64,000 bases of DNA from Lactobacillus sp. (GTDB lineage: Bacteria; Bacillota; Bacilli; Lactobacillales; Lactobacillaceae), in assembly GCA_022651245.1 (NCBI GenBank), contig JALCQM010000004.1, forward strand, positions 26,308 to 90,307. Reading direction: 5' to 3'. The notes below the pieces were generated by a model that ran no database searches, was not told the DNA's origin, and saw only the letters and a program-made list of their open reading frames with translations. Each line of letters opens with the position of its first letter. Position 1 is the stretch's first letter. This document shows, piece after piece, positions 15,734 to 24,259 of the stretch. Both the position numbers and the translations under genes were made by a program.

Positions 15734-17616
15734 CTGAAGAGATCATTGACCTGACCGAATCTCACGACGTCATTGGCGCCTATCGCAAGCGTGACTATCG
15801 GGCTATCCGTCAGAAGTACACCGATCCCGGTACTACCTACGCCTTTAGAGTCCTAGACGGCAAGATTATGGCCGGCTACATGATGCGGCTGGCCTGCTTC
15901 CGACATGTGCAAGATTTACAACGTGCCGAAGCCGAGCAAGCATACTTCCCATTCCGGTACGACCTAGACAAGACTAGCGCCATTCTGACTTTTGCGGCGA
16001 TCTGCCCAGATGTCGATACTGGCGAACCTTCCAAACTGATGCTGTGGCAGAAATTCACTCTGTCTCAGCTTTTTGGTTGGGTCACTTTAGACGGCCAGAA
16101 GCGTTTCACGCGTGCCGACCTTAGCGTTGGCCGTGGCCAGGGTAAAACCTACCTGATGGGCATCTACATGTCATACAGCTTCCTGATTGAACCGTTGAGC
16201 CTGTCCAATCAGGACTTCCTAGTGTCGTCTATCAATTTCAAGCAGACCAACAAGCTCTTTGGATACATTGGCACGATGCTCAAACAAATTTGTGCTAACG
16301 AGCCCTTCAAGACACTGGCGAAGCAAGCGGGGCTTATACCACTGCTGCACGATCAGTATGTCCAGCGCACCGCCAACAATGTGTTGCGGGAGATCCCACT
16401 AGAATCCGGACAGTATGACTCGTATCACTTTACAACAGCCGTCTTTGATGAAGTCGGTGAAGTCAAGAGCCGTGATCGGATCAGCAAGATCACTACTGGC
16501 CAGGTCAAGGTACCAAATCACCAATACATCCAGATCTCAACAGCGTATCCTGATCCGTCAGTGCCGTTCCACGACGACCAAAAGATGATGCAGGAAGTCA
16601 TGGAGCGTGACAGTGATCGGGCCAACGACCGGCGCTTGTGTCTGGTGTGGGCGCAGGACAGCCTGAACGAGACTTATAAGCCAGATACTTGGGTAAAGTC
16701 CAACCCGCTGCTCGATCTCAAATCGCAGTACACTACGCTTTTTGGCGGTTTGATGGACTTGCGAGACCAGATGCTGGCAACTGGCAAGGTCGCGGACTTC
16801 CAAAACAAGAACCTCAACATGTGGCTGCAAGAGAAGCAGAACAGCTTCCTCAAGCTAAGCGATATTGAACGATCTGTCGTAAAAGATTTCTCCATCCGCG
16901 GTCGCCAGGTGTATGTGGGCTTTGACTACTCGATGTTTAGCGACAACACTGCCATCGCTTTTATCTATCCATATCGCCGCGCGGATGGCACCAAGCACTG
17001 GCACGTCGAGCAGCACAGTTTCATCCCGTGGGAACGGGCTGGGTCAATCGAGGCCAAAGAGAACCAAGACGGCATCGCCTATCGGCAGTACCCGGAGTTT
17101 TGCACGATCACCAGTCACCCGCAAGGCCTAATCAATGACGACCAGGTCTACCAGTGGCTCATGGACTACGTCGAGGACAACGGCCTTGAGGTGGTCTTTT
17201 TTGGTTACGACGCTTGGGGTGCCACCAAGGCAATCAAGCAGATGGAGCTCAACACTGCCTGGCCACTTGAACCGATCCGACAACGGACTAGTGAACTTAA
17301 AGACCCGACGAAGTGGCTACAAGAGTGCTTTGTTGAGGGCACAATTGATCGTCCAGACGACCCGATCATGGCTAAAGCGTTGATGAACGCGCAGCTTTAC
17401 GAGGATAAGATCGGCATCCAAGTCGATAAGGCCGCTGCTACGTACAAGATTGACGTGGTTGACGCCGTCATCGACAGCGGATACCAGGCGATGTATCACT
17501 TCGAGGACTACGCCGACATCAATGATAAGTCACAGCAGGTGGATCGGATGACGCAAGAGCAAGTCAAAGAATGGTTCTTAAGCCAGCATGGAGGAGGTGA
17601 ATCGGATGATCTTTAA
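15730..17616 (+). CDS. terL: Terminase large subunit
   Basis: 628 aa; Walker A-like VGRGQGKTYLMGIYMSY, FDEVGEV, nuclease YVGFDYSMFSDNTAIAFI. Confidence 0.97.
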   Translation: MTEEIIDLTESHDVIGAYRKRDYRAIRQKYTDPGTTYAFRVLDGKIMAGYMMRLACFRHVQDLQRAEAEQAYFPFRYDLDKTSAILTFAAICPDVDTGEPSKLMLWQKFTLSQLFGWVTLDGQKRFTRADLSVGRGQGKTYLMGIYMSYSFLIEPLSLSNQDFLVSSINFKQTNKLFGYIGTMLKQICANEPFKTLAKQAGLIPLLHDQYVQRTANNVLREIPLESGQYDSYHFTTAVFDEVGEVKSRDRISKITTGQVKVPNHQYIQISTAYPDPSVPFHDDQKMMQEVMERDSDRANDRRLCLVWAQDSLNETYKPDTWVKSNPLLDLKSQYTTLFGGLMDLRDQMLATGKVADFQNKNLNMWLQEKQNSFLKLSDIERSVVKDFSIRGRQVYVGFDYSMFSDNTAIAFIYPYRRADGTKHWHVEQHSFIPWERAGSIEAKENQDGIAYRQYPEFCTITSHPQGLINDDQVYQWLMDYVEDNGLEVVFFGYDAWGATKAIKQMELNTAWPLEPIRQRTSELKDPTKWLQECFVEGTIDRPDDPIMAKALMNAQLYEDKIGIQVDKAAATYKIDVVDAVIDSGYQAMYHFEDYADINDKSQQVDRMTQEQVKEWFLSQHGGGESDDL

Positions 17617-17800
17617 AAAACTAGCTGCCACTATCTGGCACCTGGCCGATGTATTGTGCTTTATTCTTGCCCTGGTGGCTTTGTGTGCAGGGGCCTATCA
17701 ATTTGGCCTGGGGTGGTTTTATATCGCTCTGGCGGCCTCTCTGGCCTTCCTGGGCTGGCTGTGTGAAATGGTCGCCGGCCAGAAGGGAGGTGATGAATAA
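17606..17800 (+). CDS. Small membrane protein between terL and portal
   Basis: MIFKKLAATIWHLADVLCFILALVALCAGAYQFGLGWFYIALAASLAFLGWLCEMVAGQKGGDE. Confidence 0.7.
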   Translation: MIFKKLAATIWHLADVLCFILALVALCAGAYQFGLGWFYIALAASLAFLGWLCEMVAGQKGGDE

Positions 17801-18987
17801 TGCCGATTTTCAATGTGAAAAACAAAGCCGCGCCGTTTGAACCGGTCAGCAACAATTTCAGTGACGTAATCAACTTCGCGGTCGCTAACAGTACAGGTGC
17901 GAGCGAATATGTGAGCGCCGACACGGCGCTACACAACTCGGATATCTACTCAGTCGTGATGCAGCTTGCTAGCGATCTTGCGACGGTCAACTATCGGGCT
18001 ACCAGTACACGCATGGACGCCTTTGTCGACAATCCGAGTGCGACCAGCAACGGGCACTCGTTCTGGACCGCAGTGTTTGCACAGCTATTGCTATCTGGCG
18101 AGTCTTTTGTCTATCGCTGGCGCAACATCAATGGCGCTGATCTGCGATGGGAAGCGTTGCGGCCGTCACAGGTGCAAGCTTTCTTGCTCAGCGATGGCAG
18201 TGGCCTGATCTACAATCTGGCCTTTGACGAGCCGGATATCGGTTTGATGGAGGCTGTACCGGCAACAGACTTGCTACACTTCCGCTTGCTGTCGAAAAAC
18301 GGAGGTATGACTGCAATCAGCCCGCTGTCCGCGCTTGCCAACGAGCTCAACATCAAGAAAGCCAACAATAAGCTGACACTCGATGCACTGAGCCAAGCTG
18401 TGACGGCACCGGGCGTCTTGAAAGTCAACAAGGGCGGGCTACTTAACGCCAACGAAAAGGCAGCACGCTCGCGTGAGTTCATGCAACAGCAGTCAACCAG
18501 CAACGGCGGCCCAATCGTGTTAGATGACCTTGAGGACTACACGAAGCTGGAAGTCCAAAGCAACGTCGCTCAGCTACTCAGCCAAACGGACTGGACGGCT
18601 AAGCAAATCGCTAAGGTTTACGGTATCCCCGACACTTTCGTCAACGGCCAAGGTGACCAGCAGTCGTCTGTCGACCAGATAACAGGGATGTATGTCAAAG
18701 CACTGAACCGCTACGCGCAAAGCGCCATTAGTGAGCTCAACGTCAAGTGCCGCGCTGACTTCGAGGCTGACCTGTGGCCGGTGATCGACCCGATGGGCAG
18801 TAACTTTGCCTCTAGCGCTATCAACATGCGTAAGGGTGGCTTGCTGGACAACAAGCAAGCTGTTTGGCTGCTCAAGCACACTGGATATTTGCCTGATGAC
18901 ATGCCTGATGCCAAGGTGGCACCTGTGCCAGTGGTAGATGAACCTAAGCCTGACGAAGATCCAACGAAGGGAGGTGAAAATGAATGA
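17800..18987 (+). CDS. Portal protein (HK97 type)
   Basis: 395 aa; HSDIYSVVMQLASDLATV..., position after TerL. Confidence 0.95.
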   Translation: MPIFNVKNKAAPFEPVSNNFSDVINFAVANSTGASEYVSADTALHNSDIYSVVMQLASDLATVNYRATSTRMDAFVDNPSATSNGHSFWTAVFAQLLLSGESFVYRWRNINGADLRWEALRPSQVQAFLLSDGSGLIYNLAFDEPDIGLMEAVPATDLLHFRLLSKNGGMTAISPLSALANELNIKKANNKLTLDALSQAVTAPGVLKVNKGGLLNANEKAARSREFMQQQSTSNGGPIVLDDLEDYTKLEVQSNVAQLLSQTDWTAKQIAKVYGIPDTFVNGQGDQQSSVDQITGMYVKALNRYAQSAISELNVKCRADFEADLWPVIDPMGSNFASSAINMRKGGLLDNKQAVWLLKHTGYLPDDMPDAKVAPVPVVDEPKPDEDPTKGGENE

Positions 18988-19733
18988 TCAATATCGATAT
19001 CAAGGGCGACGTTGTCGATGATGGCAGCGGCGCCTTTTATGATTGGCTCGGCATGCCATGTGCGCACCCGTCCGCTATCAGTACCGCACTTGCAGTAGAT
19101 GATGGCGACGATGTGACGGTCGATGTGGCTAGCGGCGGCGGTGATGTCTTTGCGGCGTCTGAAATTTACACGATGCTCAAAAATCACGCGGGCACAGTCA
19201 CGATTAATATCCAAGGACTAGCGGCTTCCGCAGCTTCTGTGATTGCGATGGCCGGCGATAAGATCACCATGAGTCCAACGGCCATGATGATGATCCACAG
19301 GGCTTCCACCGTTGTCGCTGGCAATTCTGACGACCTCAACGCTAGTGTCGACATGCTCGATACTGCTGACCAGGCGATCGCATCCGCGTATGAAGCAAAG
19401 ACTGGCATGGCACAAGGCAAGCTACTTGACTTGATGGCAAAAGAGACCTGGATGACCGCTAAGGATGCTGTCTCCAATGGCTTTGCCGATGAGGTGATGG
19501 TCTTTGACGACTCGCAACCACAGGTCACTAACGCGACCGGCACAGCGATCCCAAAGGCCGGCCTCAACAAGCTGGCCACATTACTGATCAAGGCCGACGA
19601 GCTGCCAAAAGCTAAGGCGCCAACGCCCGAACCAAAGATGGCACCACAACCTATCGAAAACAACAAGCCTATGCCAACTCTGCGTGATGCGAAGCTGGCT
19701 ATTTTAATGGGCAAAACCCAAAAGGAGGGCTAA
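18984..19733 (+). CDS. ClpP-like prohead protease
   Basis: ASGGGDVFAASEIYTMLKNH...IQGLAASAASVIAMAGDKITMSPTAMMMIHRAS. Confidence 0.95.
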   Translation: MINIDIKGDVVDDGSGAFYDWLGMPCAHPSAISTALAVDDGDDVTVDVASGGGDVFAASEIYTMLKNHAGTVTINIQGLAASAASVIAMAGDKITMSPTAMMMIHRASTVVAGNSDDLNASVDMLDTADQAIASAYEAKTGMAQGKLLDLMAKETWMTAKDAVSNGFADEVMVFDDSQPQVTNATGTAIPKAGLNKLATLLIKADELPKAKAPTPEPKMAPQPIENNKPMPTLRDAKLAILMGKTQKEG

Positions 19734-19736
19734 CTA

Positions 19737-20936
19737 ATGCCAAAAACAGTAAACGAACTCAACGACGCGTGGATCACCGCGGGCCAAAAGGTCGAAGACC
19801 TTAACGCTAAGCTCAACGTCGCCGCTTTGGACGATGATTTTAGCAAGGAAGCTTTTGACAAGCTCAAGGCAGATCGTGACCAAGCGCGTGACCAACGTGA
19901 CGCCTTGAAAGACCAAGTGGCCGAAGCGCGTGCCGAAGAAGTGGCTGCGATGCAGGACAAGGACAAACATCCACTCGACAAGGGTGAAAAGGACTTGAAG
20001 GCGGGCTTTATCAAGAACTTCAAGGCCATGATGAAGGGTGATCAAAAGGTCATGGATATGATCACCTCTGACACCGACGAAGCCGGCAACGCCATTGGAC
20101 TGACAATCCCGCAAGACATCGAGACCGCAATCAACCTCCTGAAGCGCCAATTTGACGCTTTGGAGCAGTACGTCACCGTCGAAAGCGTCGGCACCTTGAG
20201 CGGCTCCCGCGTGTATGAAAAGTGGTCTGACATCACGCCGCTGCAAAAGATCGACGAAGCTGGCAATATTCCAGACAACGACGATCCAAAGCTGCACTTG
20301 GTCAAGTACCTGATTGCTACCTACGGCGGAATCACCACCATCACCAACTCTTTGCTCGCCGACACTGCGGACAATCTGATGGCTTGGCTTGAAGTTTGGA
20401 TTGCCAAGAAGGTCGTTGCCACTCACAACGGTGCAATCATCGCTGCATTTGGTTTGCTCAAGAAGTACGACGGCAAGCTTGAAAACTTTGACGACATCAA
20501 GACTCTGATGAACAAGGCCATTGACCCTGCGCTCAAGAGCACATCCAGCTTCATGACCAACACCTCCGGCTTTGACATCTTGTCTAAGGTCAAGGACGCG
20601 GAAGGCCGCTACTTAATCACCGAGCCTGTCACTCAACCGGACCAGCATGTCATCGGTGGCAAGCTAATCCACGAAATTGCCGACAAGTCCTTGCCTGACA
20701 ACGCCGATGGGTCTCACCCACTTGGCTACGGCGACTTCAAGGAAGCTGTCACCTTATACAACCGTCAAAACACTAGCTTACTATCCACCAACATCGGTGC
20801 TGGTGCCTTCGAGACCAACACGACTAAGGTCCGTGTCCTGGATCGTTTCGATGTGCAGGTCACTGATGACGAGGCCGCGGTTTGGACTAGCTTTACTGCC
20901 ATCGCTGACCAAACTGGTACCGACCCAAAAGCGTAG
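19737..20936 (+). CDS. Major capsid protein (HK97 fold, N-terminal coiled-coil delta domain)
   Basis: 399 aa; coiled-coil N-terminus then capsid; follows ClpP protease. Confidence 0.95.
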   Translation: MPKTVNELNDAWITAGQKVEDLNAKLNVAALDDDFSKEAFDKLKADRDQARDQRDALKDQVAEARAEEVAAMQDKDKHPLDKGEKDLKAGFIKNFKAMMKGDQKVMDMITSDTDEAGNAIGLTIPQDIETAINLLKRQFDALEQYVTVESVGTLSGSRVYEKWSDITPLQKIDEAGNIPDNDDPKLHLVKYLIATYGGITTITNSLLADTADNLMAWLEVWIAKKVVATHNGAIIAAFGLLKKYDGKLENFDDIKTLMNKAIDPALKSTSSFMTNTSGFDILSKVKDAEGRYLITEPVTQPDQHVIGGKLIHEIADKSLPDNADGSHPLGYGDFKEAVTLYNRQNTSLLSTNIGAGAFETNTTKVRVLDRFDVQVTDDEAAVWTSFTAIADQTGTDPKA

Positions 20937-21217
20937 CGCCAGCCTCTAACCCGGCTACCGGTCTGGCGATGAGCCAAGCCACAGCCTCGATGAAGGTTGG
21001 CGACACGAAACAAGTAACAGCTGCGGCCACACCAGCAGGCGCTGACGACGAAGCAGCAGTAAACGGTGCGATCACTTACGCTTCCAGCGATGAGACCATC
21101 GCCAAGGTAGGCACTGATGGCACCATCACTGCGATCGCCGCAGGCACGGCCACGATCACTGCCACCAGCGGCGCCTTTACGGCTACCGTCAAGGTGACTG
21201 TCGCGGCAGCGGCTTAG
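20924..21217 (+). CDS. -1 frameshift extension of the major capsid protein: Ig-like (Big_2) domain
   Basis: Slippery C CCA AAA (20924-20930), stop 6 nt later, then open -1 frame PKSVAPASNPATGLAMSQATASMKVGDTKQV...TVAAAA; 6-bp stem CGCCAG/CTGGCG downstream. Confidence 0.8.
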   Translation, partial: PKSVAPASNPATGLAMSQATASMKVGDTKQVTAAATPAGADDEAAVNGAITYASSDETIAKVGTDGTITAIAAGTATITATSGAFTATVKVTVAAAA

Positions 21218-21230
21218 GCGGTGATTGCTG

Positions 21231-21620
21231 ATGGCGACAATCGAGCAGCTTAAAGCCTCACTGCGACTGATGGACACTGGTGACGCTGCTTGGGACGCTA
21301 CTGTCAATGCGCAGCTTCAAGGGTACCTGGACGCGGCTACAAGCTACGTCAAGGATGCCGTGGGGTGCGATGACGGTTTTGCCACTGACGCCGCCAACGA
21401 GTCGCTGTTTGACGTGGCTATCATTGCAATCGCCGGGGCGTATCAGCAGAACCCAGTGGCGGTTGTGGCGGGATCGGCAATGGTCAGCGTCAACCTGGTC
21501 GCCAACTCAATCATCGCGCAGCTGCGTGGCAGATGGGAGGTGAGCCAGGATGGTACAACTAGCGACACCGGTCCGACTGGATCGACTGATCCAGCTGGGA
21601 GCGATGAAGACCGACTATAA
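21231..21620 (+). CDS. Head-tail connector (gp6-like)
   Basis: MATIEQLKASLRLMDTGDAAWDATVNAQLQGYLDAATSYVKDAVG; start at the in-frame ATG of ORF 21225. Confidence 0.8.
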   Translation: MATIEQLKASLRLMDTGDAAWDATVNAQLQGYLDAATSYVKDAVGCDDGFATDAANESLFDVAIIAIAGAYQQNPVAVVAGSAMVSVNLVANSIIAQLRGRWEVSQDGTTSDTGPTGSTDPAGSDEDRL

Positions 21621-21900
21621 CGCCGAGGGCGTGCCAGTTGACACCTTCGCTCCCAAACGTCAGACGCTTGCTGGTCCCTGGGCGCGAACCATGCTCCAAC
21701 AGTATCAAATCGCTGGGACAAGTCGCGAACGCACAGTCATGTATGTGGTGCGTCATATGCCGCCTGGCGCGTATGAAGGTGTGACTCATGTGACTATGCC
21801 AGGCCACACTTACGAGCTTACAGACGTGCAATCTGAGCCCGTGCCAGGGCCTCGCGCTTACGACTTGCTGACTCTTTTGGAGGTGACCAAGCGTGGCTAA
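21550..21900 (+). CDS. Head closure / head-tail adaptor protein
   Basis: 116 aa in standard morphogenesis order. Confidence 0.78.
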   Translation: MVQLATPVRLDRLIQLGAMKTDYNAEGVPVDTFAPKRQTLAGPWARTMLQQYQIAGTSRERTVMYVVRHMPPGAYEGVTHVTMPGHTYELTDVQSEPVPGPRAYDLLTLLEVTKRG

Positions 21901-22366
21901 TGACGCAGACATGGACTTTGGCGACGCACTCAACGAGTGGCTGCGCCAGGTTGACGCCTATGTGACCTTATCAGCGGCAGAACGGGGAGAGATCACCGAA
22001 GCAGGGGCCAAGGCTTATGCCGAGGTCCTCAAAGAGATGACGCCGCGCTCCGACATTGATTACAGCAAGGGCCGCCACTCTGCCGGTCACGCGACCAAGC
22101 GAAAACGCGGACACCTTGCCGACTCAATCACATACAAGGGCGGCTTCACCGCTGACAATCTCAACACCGGCGACACCGATGTTGGCTACGACAATCATTA
22201 CTTCGACTTTCTGGCCCGTCTGATCAGCGACGGCCAAAAGAAGATGAGTGCTAAAGAGCTTGCCAACACACACTTTACTGATCGCGCCCAGGAGGCGGCC
22301 AAAGAACGCGTCTACGCGGCCATGAAGGCCAAATATGACGAGTTGCACGGAGGTGGTAGCACATGA
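21893..22366 (+). CDS. HK97 gp10-like tail component
   Basis: 157 aa; AEVLKEMTPRSDIDYSKGRHSAGHATKRKRGHLADSITYKG. Confidence 0.8.
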   Translation: MANDADMDFGDALNEWLRQVDAYVTLSAAERGEITEAGAKAYAEVLKEMTPRSDIDYSKGRHSAGHATKRKRGHLADSITYKGGFTADNLNTGDTDVGYDNHYFDFLARLISDGQKKMSAKELANTHFTDRAQEAAKERVYAAMKAKYDELHGGGST

Positions 22367-22731
22367 GCACAGTCACTGATGCGCAGGCTGTCATCGGCAC
22401 AATCGACGGTGTTGACGGCGTGTATCCTAACATGTTGCCAGGCCCAGTGGCAGACGATACGGCAAAGACTGTCATCCTGCTCACCGAGGCAACCGGTGAA
22501 TCGCCGGACGAGTATGGCAGCGACAAAGCGACCCGCTTCAGGCGAGCCGTTGCAGTAAACATCTTTTATGGTCTCTCCAAGTCCGACCAGGCGTCGGCAG
22601 TGGAAGAGGCCATTTTTAATGCCTTCGAGGCGGCCGGATGGGGTGAAATCTATTCGGCACCACATACCTTCGACCCGTCGACGGGCCAGTATACGAAGGC
22701 CTTTCAATTCGCAAACACAAAGGAGAGATAA
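22363..22731 (+). CDS. Tail completion / terminator-like protein
   Basis: 122 aa in morphogenesis order. Confidence 0.75.
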   Translation: MSTVTDAQAVIGTIDGVDGVYPNMLPGPVADDTAKTVILLTEATGESPDEYGSDKATRFRRAVAVNIFYGLSKSDQASAVEEAIFNAFEAAGWGEIYSAPHTFDPSTGQYTKAFQFANTKER

Positions 22732-22733
22732 CT

Positions 22734-23330
22734 ATGGAATTACGAGGCTTAGCTGACTTCATCCTCGCCCGGTACGACGAGAATAACAAGCTAGTAACCG
22801 ATACGATCGGCGGGGCCGTTGACGGCCTCTTTACTGTCGATCTGGCAAGCTCTTTAGGTGCCACGCAGGCCAACATCACCAACTTAAGCATCACCCCTGA
22901 AAAGGTCTACGGGTCTAACGCAGTTGCTGAGCAAACAGTCGGCGTCATCCAGCCGTCTGTCGCCTTGGCAGCTAACGACATCCCACATTTGGTGTATGAC
23001 ACCTTCGTGGGCTTACAGGCCGACCAGACTAACGGTGGGATGGCTGCCAAGTCTGGTGCAACTGTCACGGGTGGCTTAATCGTCCACTCGCAGCATCGCT
23101 CCGGGGTTGACCTATATATGGCCTTCCCAATGGGAATCTTCACCCCTGGTGAAATGAACTTGCAGACCAACCAGCAGAACCCGACGATCGTGCACGACGC
23201 GCTGACCTTCAGTGTGCAAGCACGTGCGAGTGACCAACTGGTATATCAGAAGTTCTACTCTGACGAAGAGAACTTCGACTACGAGAAGATGCTGGCCTTC
23301 ATCTTTGAAGGCTACACCCCAAAAGCGTAG
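22734..23330 (+). CDS. Major tail protein
   Basis: 198 aa; MELRGLADFILARYDENNKLVTDTIGGAVDGLFTVDLASSLGATQANI...; position before the chaperone pair. Confidence 0.88.
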   Translation: MELRGLADFILARYDENNKLVTDTIGGAVDGLFTVDLASSLGATQANITNLSITPEKVYGSNAVAEQTVGVIQPSVALAANDIPHLVYDTFVGLQADQTNGGMAAKSGATVTGGLIVHSQHRSGVDLYMAFPMGIFTPGEMNLQTNQQNPTIVHDALTFSVQARASDQLVYQKFYSDEENFDYEKMLAFIFEGYTPKA

Positions 23331-23599
23331 CGCCGACGACGGTAGCAGTGACGGGCGTATCGCTCGATAAGACCACTGCAACCGTAGCAGTCGGCGCGAC
23401 TGTACAGCTTAAGGCGACGCTAGCACCTGCTAACGCCACGAACCAGGCTGTCACGTATAAATCCAGCGACACCGGCATCCTTACTGTGGATAACGCGGGC
23501 AAGGTGACAGGCGTAAAGGCTGGGTCCGCAGACGTCACGGCCACGAGTGCCGATGGTGGCAAGACCGCAAAAGCAACCGTAACTGTGACGGCCGCCTAG
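23318..23599 (+). CDS. -1 frameshift extension of the major tail protein: Ig-like (Big_2) domain
   Basis: Slippery C CCA AAA (23318-23324), then PKSVAPTTVAVTGVSLDKTTATVAVGATVQLKATLAPANATNQAVTYKSSDTGILTVDNAGKVTGVKAGSADVTATSADGGKTAKATVTVTAA. Confidence 0.8.
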   Translation, partial: PKSVAPTTVAVTGVSLDKTTATVAVGATVQLKATLAPANATNQAVTYKSSDTGILTVDNAGKVTGVKAGSADVTATSADGGKTAKATVTVTAA

Positions 23600-23649
23600 G
23601 CTTAGTCACTTGCAGGGTGGGCGTGGAGGCATAAAAGGAGAGATCGATT

Positions 23650-24063
23650 TTGAATGAAGATTATGTAGAGATTGACGCTAGTGTGATCGGTGAGAAGAAA
23701 CCTATCAAGGTACTAGCCAGCCAAGGCGCTTATCGCCGCGCAATGACTATGCTGCGTGACTTGGCTAAGGCCGAAGTTGACCGGCAAGATCAAAAAGCGC
23801 CAGACGACGCTGACGAGGATGCACTGGCTGTGACGATGCTCAACGATTTAGACACCCAGCTGGATCTTATGGACAAGATGAATCAGTACGTAATCAGCAC
23901 ACTTAAGCTGAATCAAAAGCAGATGACGGCGCTGGACTCTATCTCGATGAATGCGGCTGCTGACTTCGCACGCGATGTCGCCGGTCAGGTCATGGGGATG
24001 GAGTCCAGTCAAAAGGCGACTGAAGACGACCAAAAAAGTGACGCCGTATCAGTATCTCGATGA
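23650..24063 (+). CDS. Tail assembly chaperone (gpG-like)
   Basis: 137 aa between major tail protein and tape measure. Confidence 0.85.
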   Translation: MNEDYVEIDASVIGEKKPIKVLASQGAYRRAMTMLRDLAKAEVDRQDQKAPDDADEDALAVTMLNDLDTQLDLMDKMNQYVISTLKLNQKQMTALDSISMNAAADFARDVAGQVMGMESSQKATEDDQKSDAVSVSR

Positions 24064-24259
24064 GTTAGATGGCATGATCGAGGACTTCGACTACAACGAG
24101 CAACAGGCGATGACCAACTTTGGCATCATGCCTGATGTGTACGAAGCCGCTGGTTACAAGCGCATGAACGAGTTGATGCAGGCACGGCCACGTGATAAGC
24201 GTCCGGTCGACGCTTTCGAGTGGATGGACTCCCTTGGTAGAAAGAGTGGTGGTAAGTAA
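24038..24259 (+). CDS. Tail assembly chaperone second ORF (gpT-like), overlapping in another frame
   Basis: VTPYQYLDELDGMIEDFDYNEQQAMTNFGIMPDVYEAAGYKRMNELMQARPRDKRPVDAFEWMDSLGRKSGGK; GTG 24038 or frameshift at CCAAAAAAG. Confidence 0.75.
   Translation: MTPYQYLDELDGMIEDFDYNEQQAMTNFGIMPDVYEAAGYKRMNELMQARPRDKRPVDAFEWMDSLGRKSGGK

Noticed and set aside
19734-20426. 230-aa minus-strand ORF opposite the capsid gene
   Set aside because: Shadow ORF of the major capsid gene
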